Shown here: positions 32,604-39,007 of the stretch, piece by piece | Layout of the letters: the number at the start of each line of letters is the position of its first letter | Position numbering within the stretch: position 1 is the stretch's first letter | Assembly (NCBI GenBank): GCA_947177795.1 | Contig: CAMWVR010000009.1 | Span: forward strand, 1-39,007 | Direction: 5' to 3' | DNA: 39,007 nt | Source of the DNA: an uncultured Clostridia bacterium | GTDB taxonomy: Bacteria > Bacillota > Clostridia > Christensenellales > UBA3700 | Made by a program: the position numbers and the translations under genes | Notes under the pieces: model-generated | Told to the model about the DNA's origin: nothing | The model's database searches: none | The model's input: only the letters and a program-made list of their open reading frames with translations

Positions 32604-33595
32604 ATACGTTTACCTCCGCTGGCTTTGTTGACCCTGTTCATAATCGAAGCGCCGATACCCTCTTCTCCAAAGTCTTGACAGACGATATAGTCGTACTTCT
32701 CCTGCGCCTCGTGCATTGCGGCGTAAATATTACGCATAGCGTCTTCGTCGCTTTCGCCAAGGTCTATAAAATCAAATTTACCGACGATACCTTCAAGATA
32801 ACGGCTTTTTGCAAGAATGACGGGAGAATGCCCGTTTGCTTTCTGACGGCAATATTCCTCGACTGCGGTTCTTGCGCTTGTCGCAACCACCATTTCGCAA
32901 CTTGGAGCGTAATGCTTATACTTCATTCCCGGCGCCTTAGCCACTATTATCTTGCCGTCGAAATTCTTGACCTTGCCAAGCACTTTTGCAAGCATGTCCT
33001 GCGTAATTGCTCCCGGCCGCAAAATCGTCGGTATATCCGCAGTCATATCCACAATAGTGGACTCTATGCCCACTTCGCATTCGCCGCCTTGCAATATCAA
33101 AGGCACTCGTCCCTGCATGTCTTCAAAAACGTGCTGAGCGCTTGTGGGCGAAATTTTTGTCGACGTATTGGCAGACGGAGCCGCCAAAGGCGTGCCGCAA
33201 GCCATAATAAATTGTCTTGCCACTGAATGGCTTGGAAAGCGTACTCCCACCGTATCAAGTCCCGCAGTCACTTCGTCGGGCACGTTCTTTGACCTCTTGA
33301 GAATGACGGTAATAGGTCCCGGCATAAATTCATTCATCACAGCCTTTGCGCCGTCGGAAACGTCGACTGCCAAGTCATTCGTCCAAGATATGTCGGCAAT
33401 ATGCGCAATGAGCGGATTATCCATCGGTCTGCCCTTTGCCTCGAATATCTTGCGTACGGCGTCGCCGTCAAAAGCGTTGGCGCCGAGTCCGTAGACAGTC
33501 TCGGTGGGAAAGACGACTACCTCGCCCCTTTTGATGAGCTCCACAGCCTCGTCGAGCCCCTCTTTAATAGATACGATCCTCGTCTGCATCGTCAT
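32600..33595 (-). CDS. ywlC: Threonylcarbamoyl-AMP synthase (Sua5/YwlC)
   Basis: Makes threonylcarbamoyl-AMP from threonine, bicarbonate and ATP, the first step of t6A37 tRNA modification. The N-terminal YrdC-like domain (about 10-200) has GEVVVFPTETVYGLGANAFD and KGRPMDNPL. The C-terminal Sua5 domain gives the longer 331-residue Bacillus form rather than the short TsaC form. It overlaps manA by 4 nt (ATGA), and ywlE overlaps its end by 4 nt, so the three are one translation-coupled operon. Confidence 0.93.
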   Translation of the reverse strand: MTMQTRIVSIKEGLDEAVELIKRGEVVVFPTETVYGLGANAFDGDAVRKIFEAKGRPMDNPLIAHIADISWTNDLAVDVSDGAKAVMNEFMPGPITVILKRSKNVPDEVTAGLDTVGVRFPSHSVARQFIMACGTPLAAPSANTSTKISPTSAQHVFEDMQGRVPLILQGGECEVGIESTIVDMTADIPTILRPGAITQDMLAKVLGKVKNFDGKIIVAKAPGMKYKHYAPSCEMVVATSARTAVEEYCRQKANGHSPVILAKSRYLEGIVGKFDFIDLGESDEDAMRNIYAAMHEAQEKYDYIVCQDFGEEGIGASIMNRVNKASGGKRI

Positions 33596-34545
33596 ACCCT
33601 TGCGCTGATCGCCTTGAGATTGCCGAATATACTTACCTTGCCAAGTCCTGCCGGCAGAAAGACCGTATCCCCCAAATCGAGAGATATGCAGTTGCCGTCA
33701 GCCATAACTGCGCCGCTGCCGTCGACGACCGTCAAGGATACGAAAGACTCGCCGTCCACTTCAAAAGTATATTCTTCTTGGCAAGTAATCTCGCTTGCCG
33801 TAAAGTATTTGCAACTTGCAAGAGTCACTGTATTGTCGTCGTCTCTCACGGAATTTTCGTTGGCTTTGACGACCTTTGACGTGTCCGTCACGTCAATCGC
33901 CTTGTCGATATGCAACTGTCTTTTGTTGCCCTTATCGTCGACTCTGTCATAGTCGTATAGCCTATAGGTAATCGAAGAATTTTGTTGAACCTCGCACAAT
34001 AATATACCGCCGCAAATCGCGTGCACCGTGCCTGCGGGGATAAACAGGCAATCGCCTTTTTGCACCTCGACGAAGTTGAGATAGTCCGTAATATTCCCTT
34101 GCGTCAAAGCCTGCCTTAATTGCTCTTTTGAAATAGGCTCTTTGAATCCGCAATATACTCCGCCGCCTTTCTTTGCGTCGACGATATACCACATCTCCGT
34201 CTTGCCGTATTCCCCTTCTTCTCTCAAAGCGTATTCGTCGTCGGGATGCACTTGAATGGAGAGATCGCCCTTGCTGTCAATGAGTTTTACGAGGATAGGG
34301 AAAAATGAAAATTCCTTGCCCCTGCTGCCCAAAAAATCGGGGTTTTCTTCAAGCACGCCCGATAGCCTGCGAGAGGAAAACTCGCCGTTGATGACGATAC
34401 TCTCGCCCTTTTCGTGACATGCAAGTTCCCAACTCTCTGCGATATTTGCGCCAAGACCCTTCTTATTCCACTTGTCGCTCATAAGTCTTGTGCCGCCCCA
34501 CACCGCTTCGACGGTGGCAGGCGATAATTTCATAGGATAACTCAT
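33592..34545 (-). CDS. manA: Mannose-6-phosphate isomerase (class I, ManA)
   Basis: Interconverts mannose 6-phosphate and fructose 6-phosphate. The protein has 317 residues, the usual length of Bacillus-type ManA. Zinc-site motifs are IQVHPDDEYA (about 98-107) and FIPAGTVHAICGG (about 170-182), followed by EVQQNSSITYRLYDYDR. The GGTRL near the N-terminus is also typical. GAGG lies 11 nt before the ATG. It starts 37 nt past the kinase gene and overlaps sua5. Confidence 0.93.
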   Translation of the reverse strand: MSYPMKLSPATVEAVWGGTRLMSDKWNKKGLGANIAESWELACHEKGESIVINGEFSSRRLSGVLEENPDFLGSRGKEFSFFPILVKLIDSKGDLSIQVHPDDEYALREEGEYGKTEMWYIVDAKKGGGVYCGFKEPISKEQLRQALTQGNITDYLNFVEVQKGDCLFIPAGTVHAICGGILLCEVQQNSSITYRLYDYDRVDDKGNKRQLHIDKAIDVTDTSKVVKANENSVRDDDNTVTLASCKYFTASEITCQEEYTFEVDGESFVSLTVVDGSGAVMADGNCISLDLGDTVFLPAGLGKVSIFGNLKAISARV

Positions 34546-34582
34546 TGTATATACCTCTATATCTTTTTTAATTTTTGATTGT

Positions 34583-36337
34583 CTATACCTTTACGACGGA
34601 TTTGGGAAAGATGACCTTGAATTCGCTTCCCGATCCGAGTTCGCTCTTGAGAGAAATCTTTGCGCCGTGGATTACGGCGATTCTCTTGACAATGGCAAGT
34701 CCGAGTCCCGTCGAGCTCTCGTTGGTATAAGTGCGCGAAGCGTCGACCTTATAGAATCTCTCAAAGAGTCTGCTTTGGTGCTCTTTGGCAATGCCTATGC
34801 CGTTGTCTTTGACGACGAGCGTAACCTCGTCTTTTTTCTCGCTCAAGATCACTTCGACCTTTCCGCCCTCTTTGTTATACTTGATAGCATTGTTGACGAG
34901 ATTGGTAATCATCGTGACTATCATCTTGGGTCTGCAAATCAACTGCGCTTTTCCCGTCCAACTCAACTTCACGTCCTTACTGTCGGCTACGCCTTTAAGT
35001 TCTTTGACGACTTGCTCGCAAAGTTCGCCCATATCCGCAGACGACAATTCTTCGTTGTCCATATCGGCGTCGAGTTTGGATAGTTTGAGCATGTCGTCAA
35101 TGAGCGACTTCATTCTGCCAGCGTTGGAATTGATTTCTCTTATGCACACGTCAAGCTGCTTTTGAGACACGCCGTCCATCGTCATGAGTTCGGAATATCC
35201 GCTAATCGCAGTAAGAGGCGTCTTGAGCTCGTGAGAAGCGTTGGCAAAAAACTCGCTGCGTATCTTTGCGCTGTTGACTTCCATAGTTACGTTGGTAAAG
35301 ATGATTATCATTACGTCGCCCGTGATGACGTCGCCCTCATCCACCATATCAAAGCTGGTCTCGACTCTGAATATATCTTCGCCTATGGCTATCTCGCCTA
35401 CGTAATACTTTTTGCTTTCAAGCGACTGCTTGAGCGCGGCAAGCAAGTCTTCGTTGTCAATAAGATAACCCAGATCGACTCCCACCACGTCGTTTTCTTT
35501 GCCGAAAATCTGCAAAGCTACGCTGTTGTTGAGCACTATTCTGCCGCTTTGCGACACGACGATGATACCTTGGTTGACGGAATGCAAAAGTATCGAAGAT
35601 TTTTTTTGCTCGTATTGAAGGTTGACGAGGTTTTTGGCAATGTCGCCCGCAATGTCGTCTACCTTGGTCAACACGGCTTTGAACTCGGGAAAGTTGAGTT
35701 TTTCCGGCACTTGCATTGGCGTGTATTCACCGTTGTTGATATCGACGAGTATCCCCTCGAGTTTTTCAAAAGGTATCGTAGCAAATTTCATATTGAGCGT
35801 CAATGCAAAATAAGAGACGAGTATTACGCCCGCCCATATAAGCACGGCGATTACGACTATGAGAAAATACGGTCCGGTATTGTAAATCACGTCCACCGAG
35901 CACATTACGATAAGGTATCCGCCCTCTACGTTTTCATTTTGCACCTTGACGGCGTAATTGATCGCCATCCCCTTTTGATAAGAACTGCCAAGAAAGAAGT
36001 TTTCGCCATTGGTCTCGGCTTTTTCGATTTGGCGCATGATTCTGCGCCCCAAATCAAGTTGACCGGGCGTATTTTGATACCCCACGCGCTTTTGCGAGTC
36101 AAAAACCACTATCTTATAGAATTTCTCTTTTTCCGCAGGCTCTTCGATGACAAACTTGACTTCATCAAGACTACGCACGTCTTTTAACTTGTCCGCAACG
36201 AACTTCGTCTCTTGGTTGAGAAAGTCCTTGATAGAATTGATCGTATAGATATTGAAAAGAAAAAACGTCAAAGCAACGGTAACGAATACCGCTACCGTCA
36301 TTATCAATATTACTCTCCTCAAAATCTTGTTTTTCAT
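34583..36337 (-). CDS. Membrane sensor histidine kinase (PhoR/WalK-like)
   Basis: A 584-residue kinase that would phosphorylate the response regulator encoded at 36620-37306. TM1 is at about 9-30, an outer sensor domain at 31-154, TM2 at 157-182, a PAS-like domain at about 245-352, and the HisKA box with H369 in FFANASHELKTPL. The ATPase domain follows (TNLVNNAIKYN, DNGIGIAKEHQSRLFERFYKVD, SSTGLGLAIVK). Domain order matches PhoR. No ribosome site precedes the ATG; the promoter at 36347-36375 puts the start about 3 nt upstream, so it may be read as a leaderless mRNA. The signal is unknown. Confidence 0.92.
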   Translation of the reverse strand: MKNKILRRVILIMTVAVFVTVALTFFLFNIYTINSIKDFLNQETKFVADKLKDVRSLDEVKFVIEEPAEKEKFYKIVVFDSQKRVGYQNTPGQLDLGRRIMRQIEKAETNGENFFLGSSYQKGMAINYAVKVQNENVEGGYLIVMCSVDVIYNTGPYFLIVVIAVLIWAGVILVSYFALTLNMKFATIPFEKLEGILVDINNGEYTPMQVPEKLNFPEFKAVLTKVDDIAGDIAKNLVNLQYEQKKSSILLHSVNQGIIVVSQSGRIVLNNSVALQIFGKENDVVGVDLGYLIDNEDLLAALKQSLESKKYYVGEIAIGEDIFRVETSFDMVDEGDVITGDVMIIIFTNVTMEVNSAKIRSEFFANASHELKTPLTAISGYSELMTMDGVSQKQLDVCIREINSNAGRMKSLIDDMLKLSKLDADMDNEELSSADMGELCEQVVKELKGVADSKDVKLSWTGKAQLICRPKMIVTMITNLVNNAIKYNKEGGKVEVILSEKKDEVTLVVKDNGIGIAKEHQSRLFERFYKVDASRTYTNESSTGLGLAIVKRIAVIHGAKISLKSELGSGSEFKVIFPKSVVKV

Positions 36338-36346
36338 ATTGAGTAC

Positions 36347-36375
36347 ATTATATTACGCGTAAGTCAAAAAGTCAA
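36347..36375 (-). promoter_or_regulatory. Separate promoter of the histidine kinase gene
   Basis: On the minus strand, -35 TTGACT (36370-36375), 17-bp spacer, -10 TATAAT (36347-36352), then 9 nt to the ATG at 36337. Confidence 0.65.
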
Positions 36376-36410
36376 ATACATAATTTTAGAGTCATAGTCT
36401 CAATAGGATT

Positions 36411-36483
36411 AGACCTCTCCACTGCGGTCGAGGTGACAATAACCTGTCATTTCGACCGAAACGAAGTGAAGTGGAAAAATCTC
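36411..36483. repeat. Two hairpin repeats between regulator and kinase genes
   Basis: A reverse GTCACC-type unit (36411-36436) and a forward GTCATTT-type unit with an expanded loop (36446-36483) point away from each other, the opposite arrangement to most composites. At 36493-36560 a block shares short runs (ATAGGGCAAGA and CTTCACTCTTCC) with 11862-12025. Confidence 0.75.
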
Positions 36484-36619
36484 ATACAATGGAATAGGGC
36501 AAGACTTTCGCCCTGCCCTTGACTTCATTACCTCTTCACTCTTCCTTTTTACCTATTACTTTTTATATCCCAATATGACAGGACGATTGCTATTGTTCCA
36601 CTGATCCTGCCAATCTTAT

Positions 36620-37306
36620 TCAGTTCTTGATAAACTTATATCCTACGCCGCGAATCGTCAAAATAAACTGCTCGTCGGAGAACTCCGCAAGTTTTGATCT
36701 CAAAGACTTGATATGCATATCAAGCGTACGCGTCTCGCCTACGAATTCATAATCCCATACTTCGGAAAGGATTTTTTCTCTCGTCACTACGCAATCGGCA
36801 TTCTTGATAAGCAATGCAAGGAGATTGTATTCTTTGAGAGTGAGATTGACGACTTGGTCGTTGACGTATACGACGTGCTCGGCGTTGTTGATTCTGACAG
36901 GTCCGCACTCAATCAAATCGTCTTCGTTTTTTCTACTGCCCGACTTACGCAGATTTGCCTTGACTCTTGCAATAAGCTCCAGCATTCCAAAAGGCTTTGC
37001 GATATAGTCGTCTGCGCCTGCGTCGAGACCTCTGACCTTGACGCTTTCGTCGCCCTTTGCGCTTGCAATAATGACGGGCACGTCTTTTGTCTGAGCGTCT
37101 TGCTTGAGAAGAGACAGCGCCTTAAGTCCGTCCATACCCGGCAGCATAAGGTCCAAGATGATTATGTCGGGGGTCCCATTCTTCAAAGCCTCAAACATAT
37201 CCTCCGCTCTCACAAAACTCGAGCATTCAAACTTGTCCTGAAATGCGATCTCGTACAATCCTCTTATGCTTTCGTCGTCTTCTACCACAAATACTTTATA
37301 TTCCAT
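36620..37306 (-). CDS. OmpR/PhoB-family response regulator
   Basis: A 228-residue DNA-binding regulator: receiver domain about 1-118 with acidic D10/D11, phosphoacceptor D52 in LDLMLPG and Lys near 102 (ASAKGDE). The C-terminal winged helix is at about 130-228 (NLTLKEYNLLALLIKNAD, TRTLDMHIKSLRSKL). Partner of the downstream kinase. The ATG at 37306 follows AAAGGAGG; a longer frame to 37327 is not supported. It is separated from the kinase by 282 nt of repeats and a second promoter, so the two genes can be expressed apart. Confidence 0.94.
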   Translation of the reverse strand: MEYKVFVVEDDESIRGLYEIAFQDKFECSSFVRAEDMFEALKNGTPDIIILDLMLPGMDGLKALSLLKQDAQTKDVPVIIASAKGDESVKVRGLDAGADDYIAKPFGMLELIARVKANLRKSGSRKNEDDLIECGPVRINNAEHVVYVNDQVVNLTLKEYNLLALLIKNADCVVTREKILSEVWDYEFVGETRTLDMHIKSLRSKLAEFSDEQFILTIRGVGYKFIKN

Positions 37307-37353
37307 AAATCCTCCTTTGAGTGTCAAACTTGCTATCTAATCCAATCGGGTAC

Positions 37354-37382
37354 AGTGTATCATATATAATAATGCGTGTAAA
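37354..37382 (-). promoter_or_regulatory. Promoter of the response regulator gene
   Basis: On the minus strand, -35 TTTACA (37377-37382), 17-bp spacer, -10 TACACT (37354-37359). It leaves a leader of about 40 nt that includes the AAAGGAGG site. Confidence 0.55.
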
Positions 37383-37446
37383 TACCCATTACAAAATCTA
37401 AAGATAAATTTGACAAAATTTTACAATTGTTTGTATAAAGGTTCTG

Positions 37447-38247
37447 TTATTCGACGGGTCTGAGATTAAAATCGCAGTCGAATCTCTCTCCCAATTTCTT
37501 GCCGTTGACAATGAAATCCCAAAACTCGCCCGCAGTCTTCTCCACTTCGACCAATGCGTCGAGGAAGAGTTTGTCAAGCGTATTGCGCACCTCTGCGCAC
37601 TTGTCGTTTTCTTCTTTTTGCACGAGTATCTCAAGCCCCAACTCGTTGCCCGACGCTTTGAATACGAATATCAAAAACTTGCGCCACAATTTGTTTTGCT
37701 TGGAAATACATTTTAGGTACTTCTTGCGATCTTTCAAAGTCTTCTTGATATTGTTGGGCGTGGTGTTGAGATACTTCGCCACCACTTCTTGCGTAGACTT
37801 ATCGCTTACCTGAAAACGGAGATACTTGTTGTCAAATGGATCTTCGCCGTATTTTATCAATAACTTTCTGTCGTAATCAGTCTCAATCACAAAATGTCTT
37901 GCCACGCCTTCGGCTTGCATCTTTTCGATAAACGGATGAGAGCGGGAATCAAGAATAAAATGCGTGTAGTAGCCCGCAATAAAGGCTATGTCGCTCTCCT
38001 TGGAACAACTGTCCACCGCCTTTTCTCTGAAAGTCTCCAACTGCGCAATTGCGTTTTCTCTGTGCAACTTGGAGCCGTAACTGCGCACCTCATTCTTTTT
38101 ATAAGGCTTGTAATAAAACAGCAAGTCGCCCCCTGAAGTACCGAGGTCGTAGAACTTGCGATTATCATTGACTATTTTTTGCAATTCTTGAGGAAATTTA
38201 GAGATACATTTTTCCCCAAAAAGATAGTGAGCGTATATTGACGGCAT
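37447..38247 (-). CDS. Zinc-dependent phospholipase C-like protein
   Basis: A 266-residue protein with the metal-ligand pattern of the zinc-dependent phospholipase C/S1-P1-like family (PF00882): H7, D41 (GTSGGDLLFY), H62, H96-x3-D100 (YYTHFILD), H104, H118 and E122. No signal peptide is seen, so the known secreted lipase role need not apply; many such cytoplasmic relatives in clostridia have no known substrate. A GAGGTGA site precedes the ATG. The tetR stop is 13 nt upstream, so the two are cotranscribed from the tetR promoter and would share its control. Confidence 0.82.
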   Translation of the reverse strand: MPSIYAHYLFGEKCISKFPQELQKIVNDNRKFYDLGTSGGDLLFYYKPYKKNEVRSYGSKLHRENAIAQLETFREKAVDSCSKESDIAFIAGYYTHFILDSRSHPFIEKMQAEGVARHFVIETDYDRKLLIKYGEDPFDNKYLRFQVSDKSTQEVVAKYLNTTPNNIKKTLKDRKKYLKCISKQNKLWRKFLIFVFKASGNELGLEILVQKEENDKCAEVRNTLDKLFLDALVEVEKTAGEFWDFIVNGKKLGERFDCDFNLRPVE

Positions 38248-38260
38248 AGACTCACCTCGA

Positions 38261-38833
38261 TTATTTCATCATGTCTTTGAGCAAGTTCTCGAGATACTCT
38301 TTTCTCTCTTCAGAGTTGCTCAAATCCACTCCGCTGCGCAATCTTATCACGTCGGTACGCAAAAAAGACTGTTCGATGATATAGATCACCCTTGAGGCAA
38401 TGAGATAAGCCTTTTGGTCGTCATACGACGGCTTGCAGTCTTTGACGATTGGTATATACGCGTCGATAAGCTCCGACGTGGTGTCGTCGTTGGACGTATT
38501 GCCAAGGTCGTATATCAACGCCACCTTTGACACGTTGGGCTTTGTATAAAGATAATCAAAGGTCATAAGGCACAGATAATTGAGTTTTTCCTTTGGCTTC
38601 ATATAGGCAAGCGAAGTGCGGACTTTGTGAAACTCTTCGACGATCGACATGATCATCTTTTTTACACAGCGGTTGACAAGCACTTCTTTTGAGCCGAAAT
38701 GATAATTGACAAGTCCCACTCCAATGCCGAGTCTGCCTGCAAGTTCTCTTATCGTCAGCTTTTGAGGATCGTCACCCTTTTCTTCGAGTATAGCAATCGC
38801 CTCGTCGATAATAGCATCTTTTGTTACTTTCAT
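38261..38833 (-). CDS. TetR/AcrR-family transcriptional regulator
   Basis: A 190-residue repressor-type protein. The N-terminal helix-turn-helix is at about 27-50 (TIRELAGRLGIGVGLVNYHFGSKEVLV), with the typical YHF-x-SKE end; the C-terminal helical ligand/dimer domain is unassigned. The ATG at 38833 is chosen because GGAGAG lies 7 nt upstream and the HTH then sits at the usual distance from the N-terminus; the frame extends upstream to 38983 but through the promoter. A consensus promoter with a 15-bp palindrome over its start site lies immediately upstream, pointing to autoregulation. Two near-identical palindromes flank the possible promoter before ntpD. Confidence 0.92.
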   Translation of the reverse strand: MKVTKDAIIDEAIAILEEKGDDPQKLTIRELAGRLGIGVGLVNYHFGSKEVLVNRCVKKMIMSIVEEFHKVRTSLAYMKPKEKLNYLCLMTFDYLYTKPNVSKVALIYDLGNTSNDDTTSELIDAYIPIVKDCKPSYDDQKAYLIASRVIYIIEQSFLRTDVIRLRSGVDLSNSEERKEYLENLLKDMMK

Positions 38834-38848
38834 AAACACTCTCCATAT

Positions 38849-38863
38849 TTGAACATTGTTCAA
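38849..38863. promoter_or_regulatory. Operator at the tetR start site
   Basis: TTGAACA-T-TGTTCAA, perfect 7-bp arms about one central base. It lies 4 nt downstream of the -10 box and covers the expected transcript start, the usual place for a TetR-family autorepressor. Confidence 0.8.
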
Positions 38864-38867
38864 CAAT

Positions 38868-38896
38868 ATTATAGAATAACTCTTGAGTATTGTCAA
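38868..38896 (-). promoter_or_regulatory. Full-consensus sigma-A promoter of tetR operon
   Basis: On the minus strand, -35 TTGACA (38891-38896), 17-bp spacer, -10 TATAAT (38868-38873). It is the only promoter found here with both hexamers and spacing at consensus; a promoter this strong usually needs repression, which fits the adjacent operator. Confidence 0.85.
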
Positions 38897-39007
38897 CGAT
38901 TTTTTTATCAAAACACGCAGAATTCTTATCTCAACAATACGCTTTGACGACCTTTTGACAACCAATTTTATCATTTTTGTCATGATTTTTTGTAAAAATA
39001 TTGATAT

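Noticed and set aside
38834..38983. Longer N-terminus of the TetR protein
   Set aside because: The added residues are basic and low-complexity, cover the promoter and operator, and lack a ribosome site; the ATG at 38833 has one.

Overview
The window looks like a chromosomal segment of a low-to-mid GC Firmicute, most likely an uncultured anaerobic Clostridia-type bacterium. The signs are A+T-rich sigma-A promoters, GGAGG-type ribosome sites, a split transketolase, a V/A-type ATPase in the order known from Enterococcus hirae, and the metG-tatD-rsmA neighbourhood. No rRNA, tRNA, CRISPR array, transposase or phage gene was seen. About 36 protein genes cover most of the sequence, mainly on the minus strand.

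Layout. 1-1498 is the N-terminal part of a secreted GLUG-type surface protein running off the left edge. 2119-4051 holds an aldehyde dehydrogenase and luxS. 4274-8341 (plus strand) holds a GPH-type sugar symporter coupled to an alkaline-phosphatase-superfamily hydrolase, an XRE regulator with a duplicated membrane module, and a YhhN protein. 8374-13483 holds small membrane, ACT and zinc-ribbon proteins, proS and a ferritin-like protein. 13762-15529 is a two-gene transketolase. 15729-21972 carries a GNAT enzyme, an unknown 307-residue protein, rsmA, a TatD-linked radical SAM protein, tatD and metG. 22199-31780 is rpiB plus a complete V-ATPase set (F-I-K-E-C-G-A-B-D) and a small membrane protein. 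32163-37306 holds a YwlE-type phosphatase, Sua5, ManA and a PhoR/PhoP-like two-component pair. 37447-38833 is a TetR regulator with a zinc-dependent phospholipase-C-like protein.

How the parts fit. The ATPase c-ring protein keeps the Na+-ligand set known from E. hirae NtpK, so the enzyme is probably sodium-coupled. The most interesting signal is a 15-bp palindrome, TTGAACA-W-TGTTCAA. It overlaps the predicted start site of the tetR promoter and occurs again twice (one copy with one arm mismatch) in the 211-bp gap that separates ntpB from ntpD. By eye I found no other full copy. This suggests that the TetR protein controls itself, the phospholipase-like gene, and the rotor-shaft subunit D with its small membrane partner.

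Other structure outside the genes: a family of about 27-bp hairpin repeats, confined to intergenic DNA, whose outer stem exists in two complementary versions (ACCTC/GAGGT and ATTTC/GAAAT); a 125-bp element with perfect 28-bp inverted ends; a second hairpin family (CTCCCYWTCG type) that also forms the ATPase operon terminator; and five genes whose promoters place the transcript start at or within about 3 nt of the start codon, implying leaderless mRNAs.
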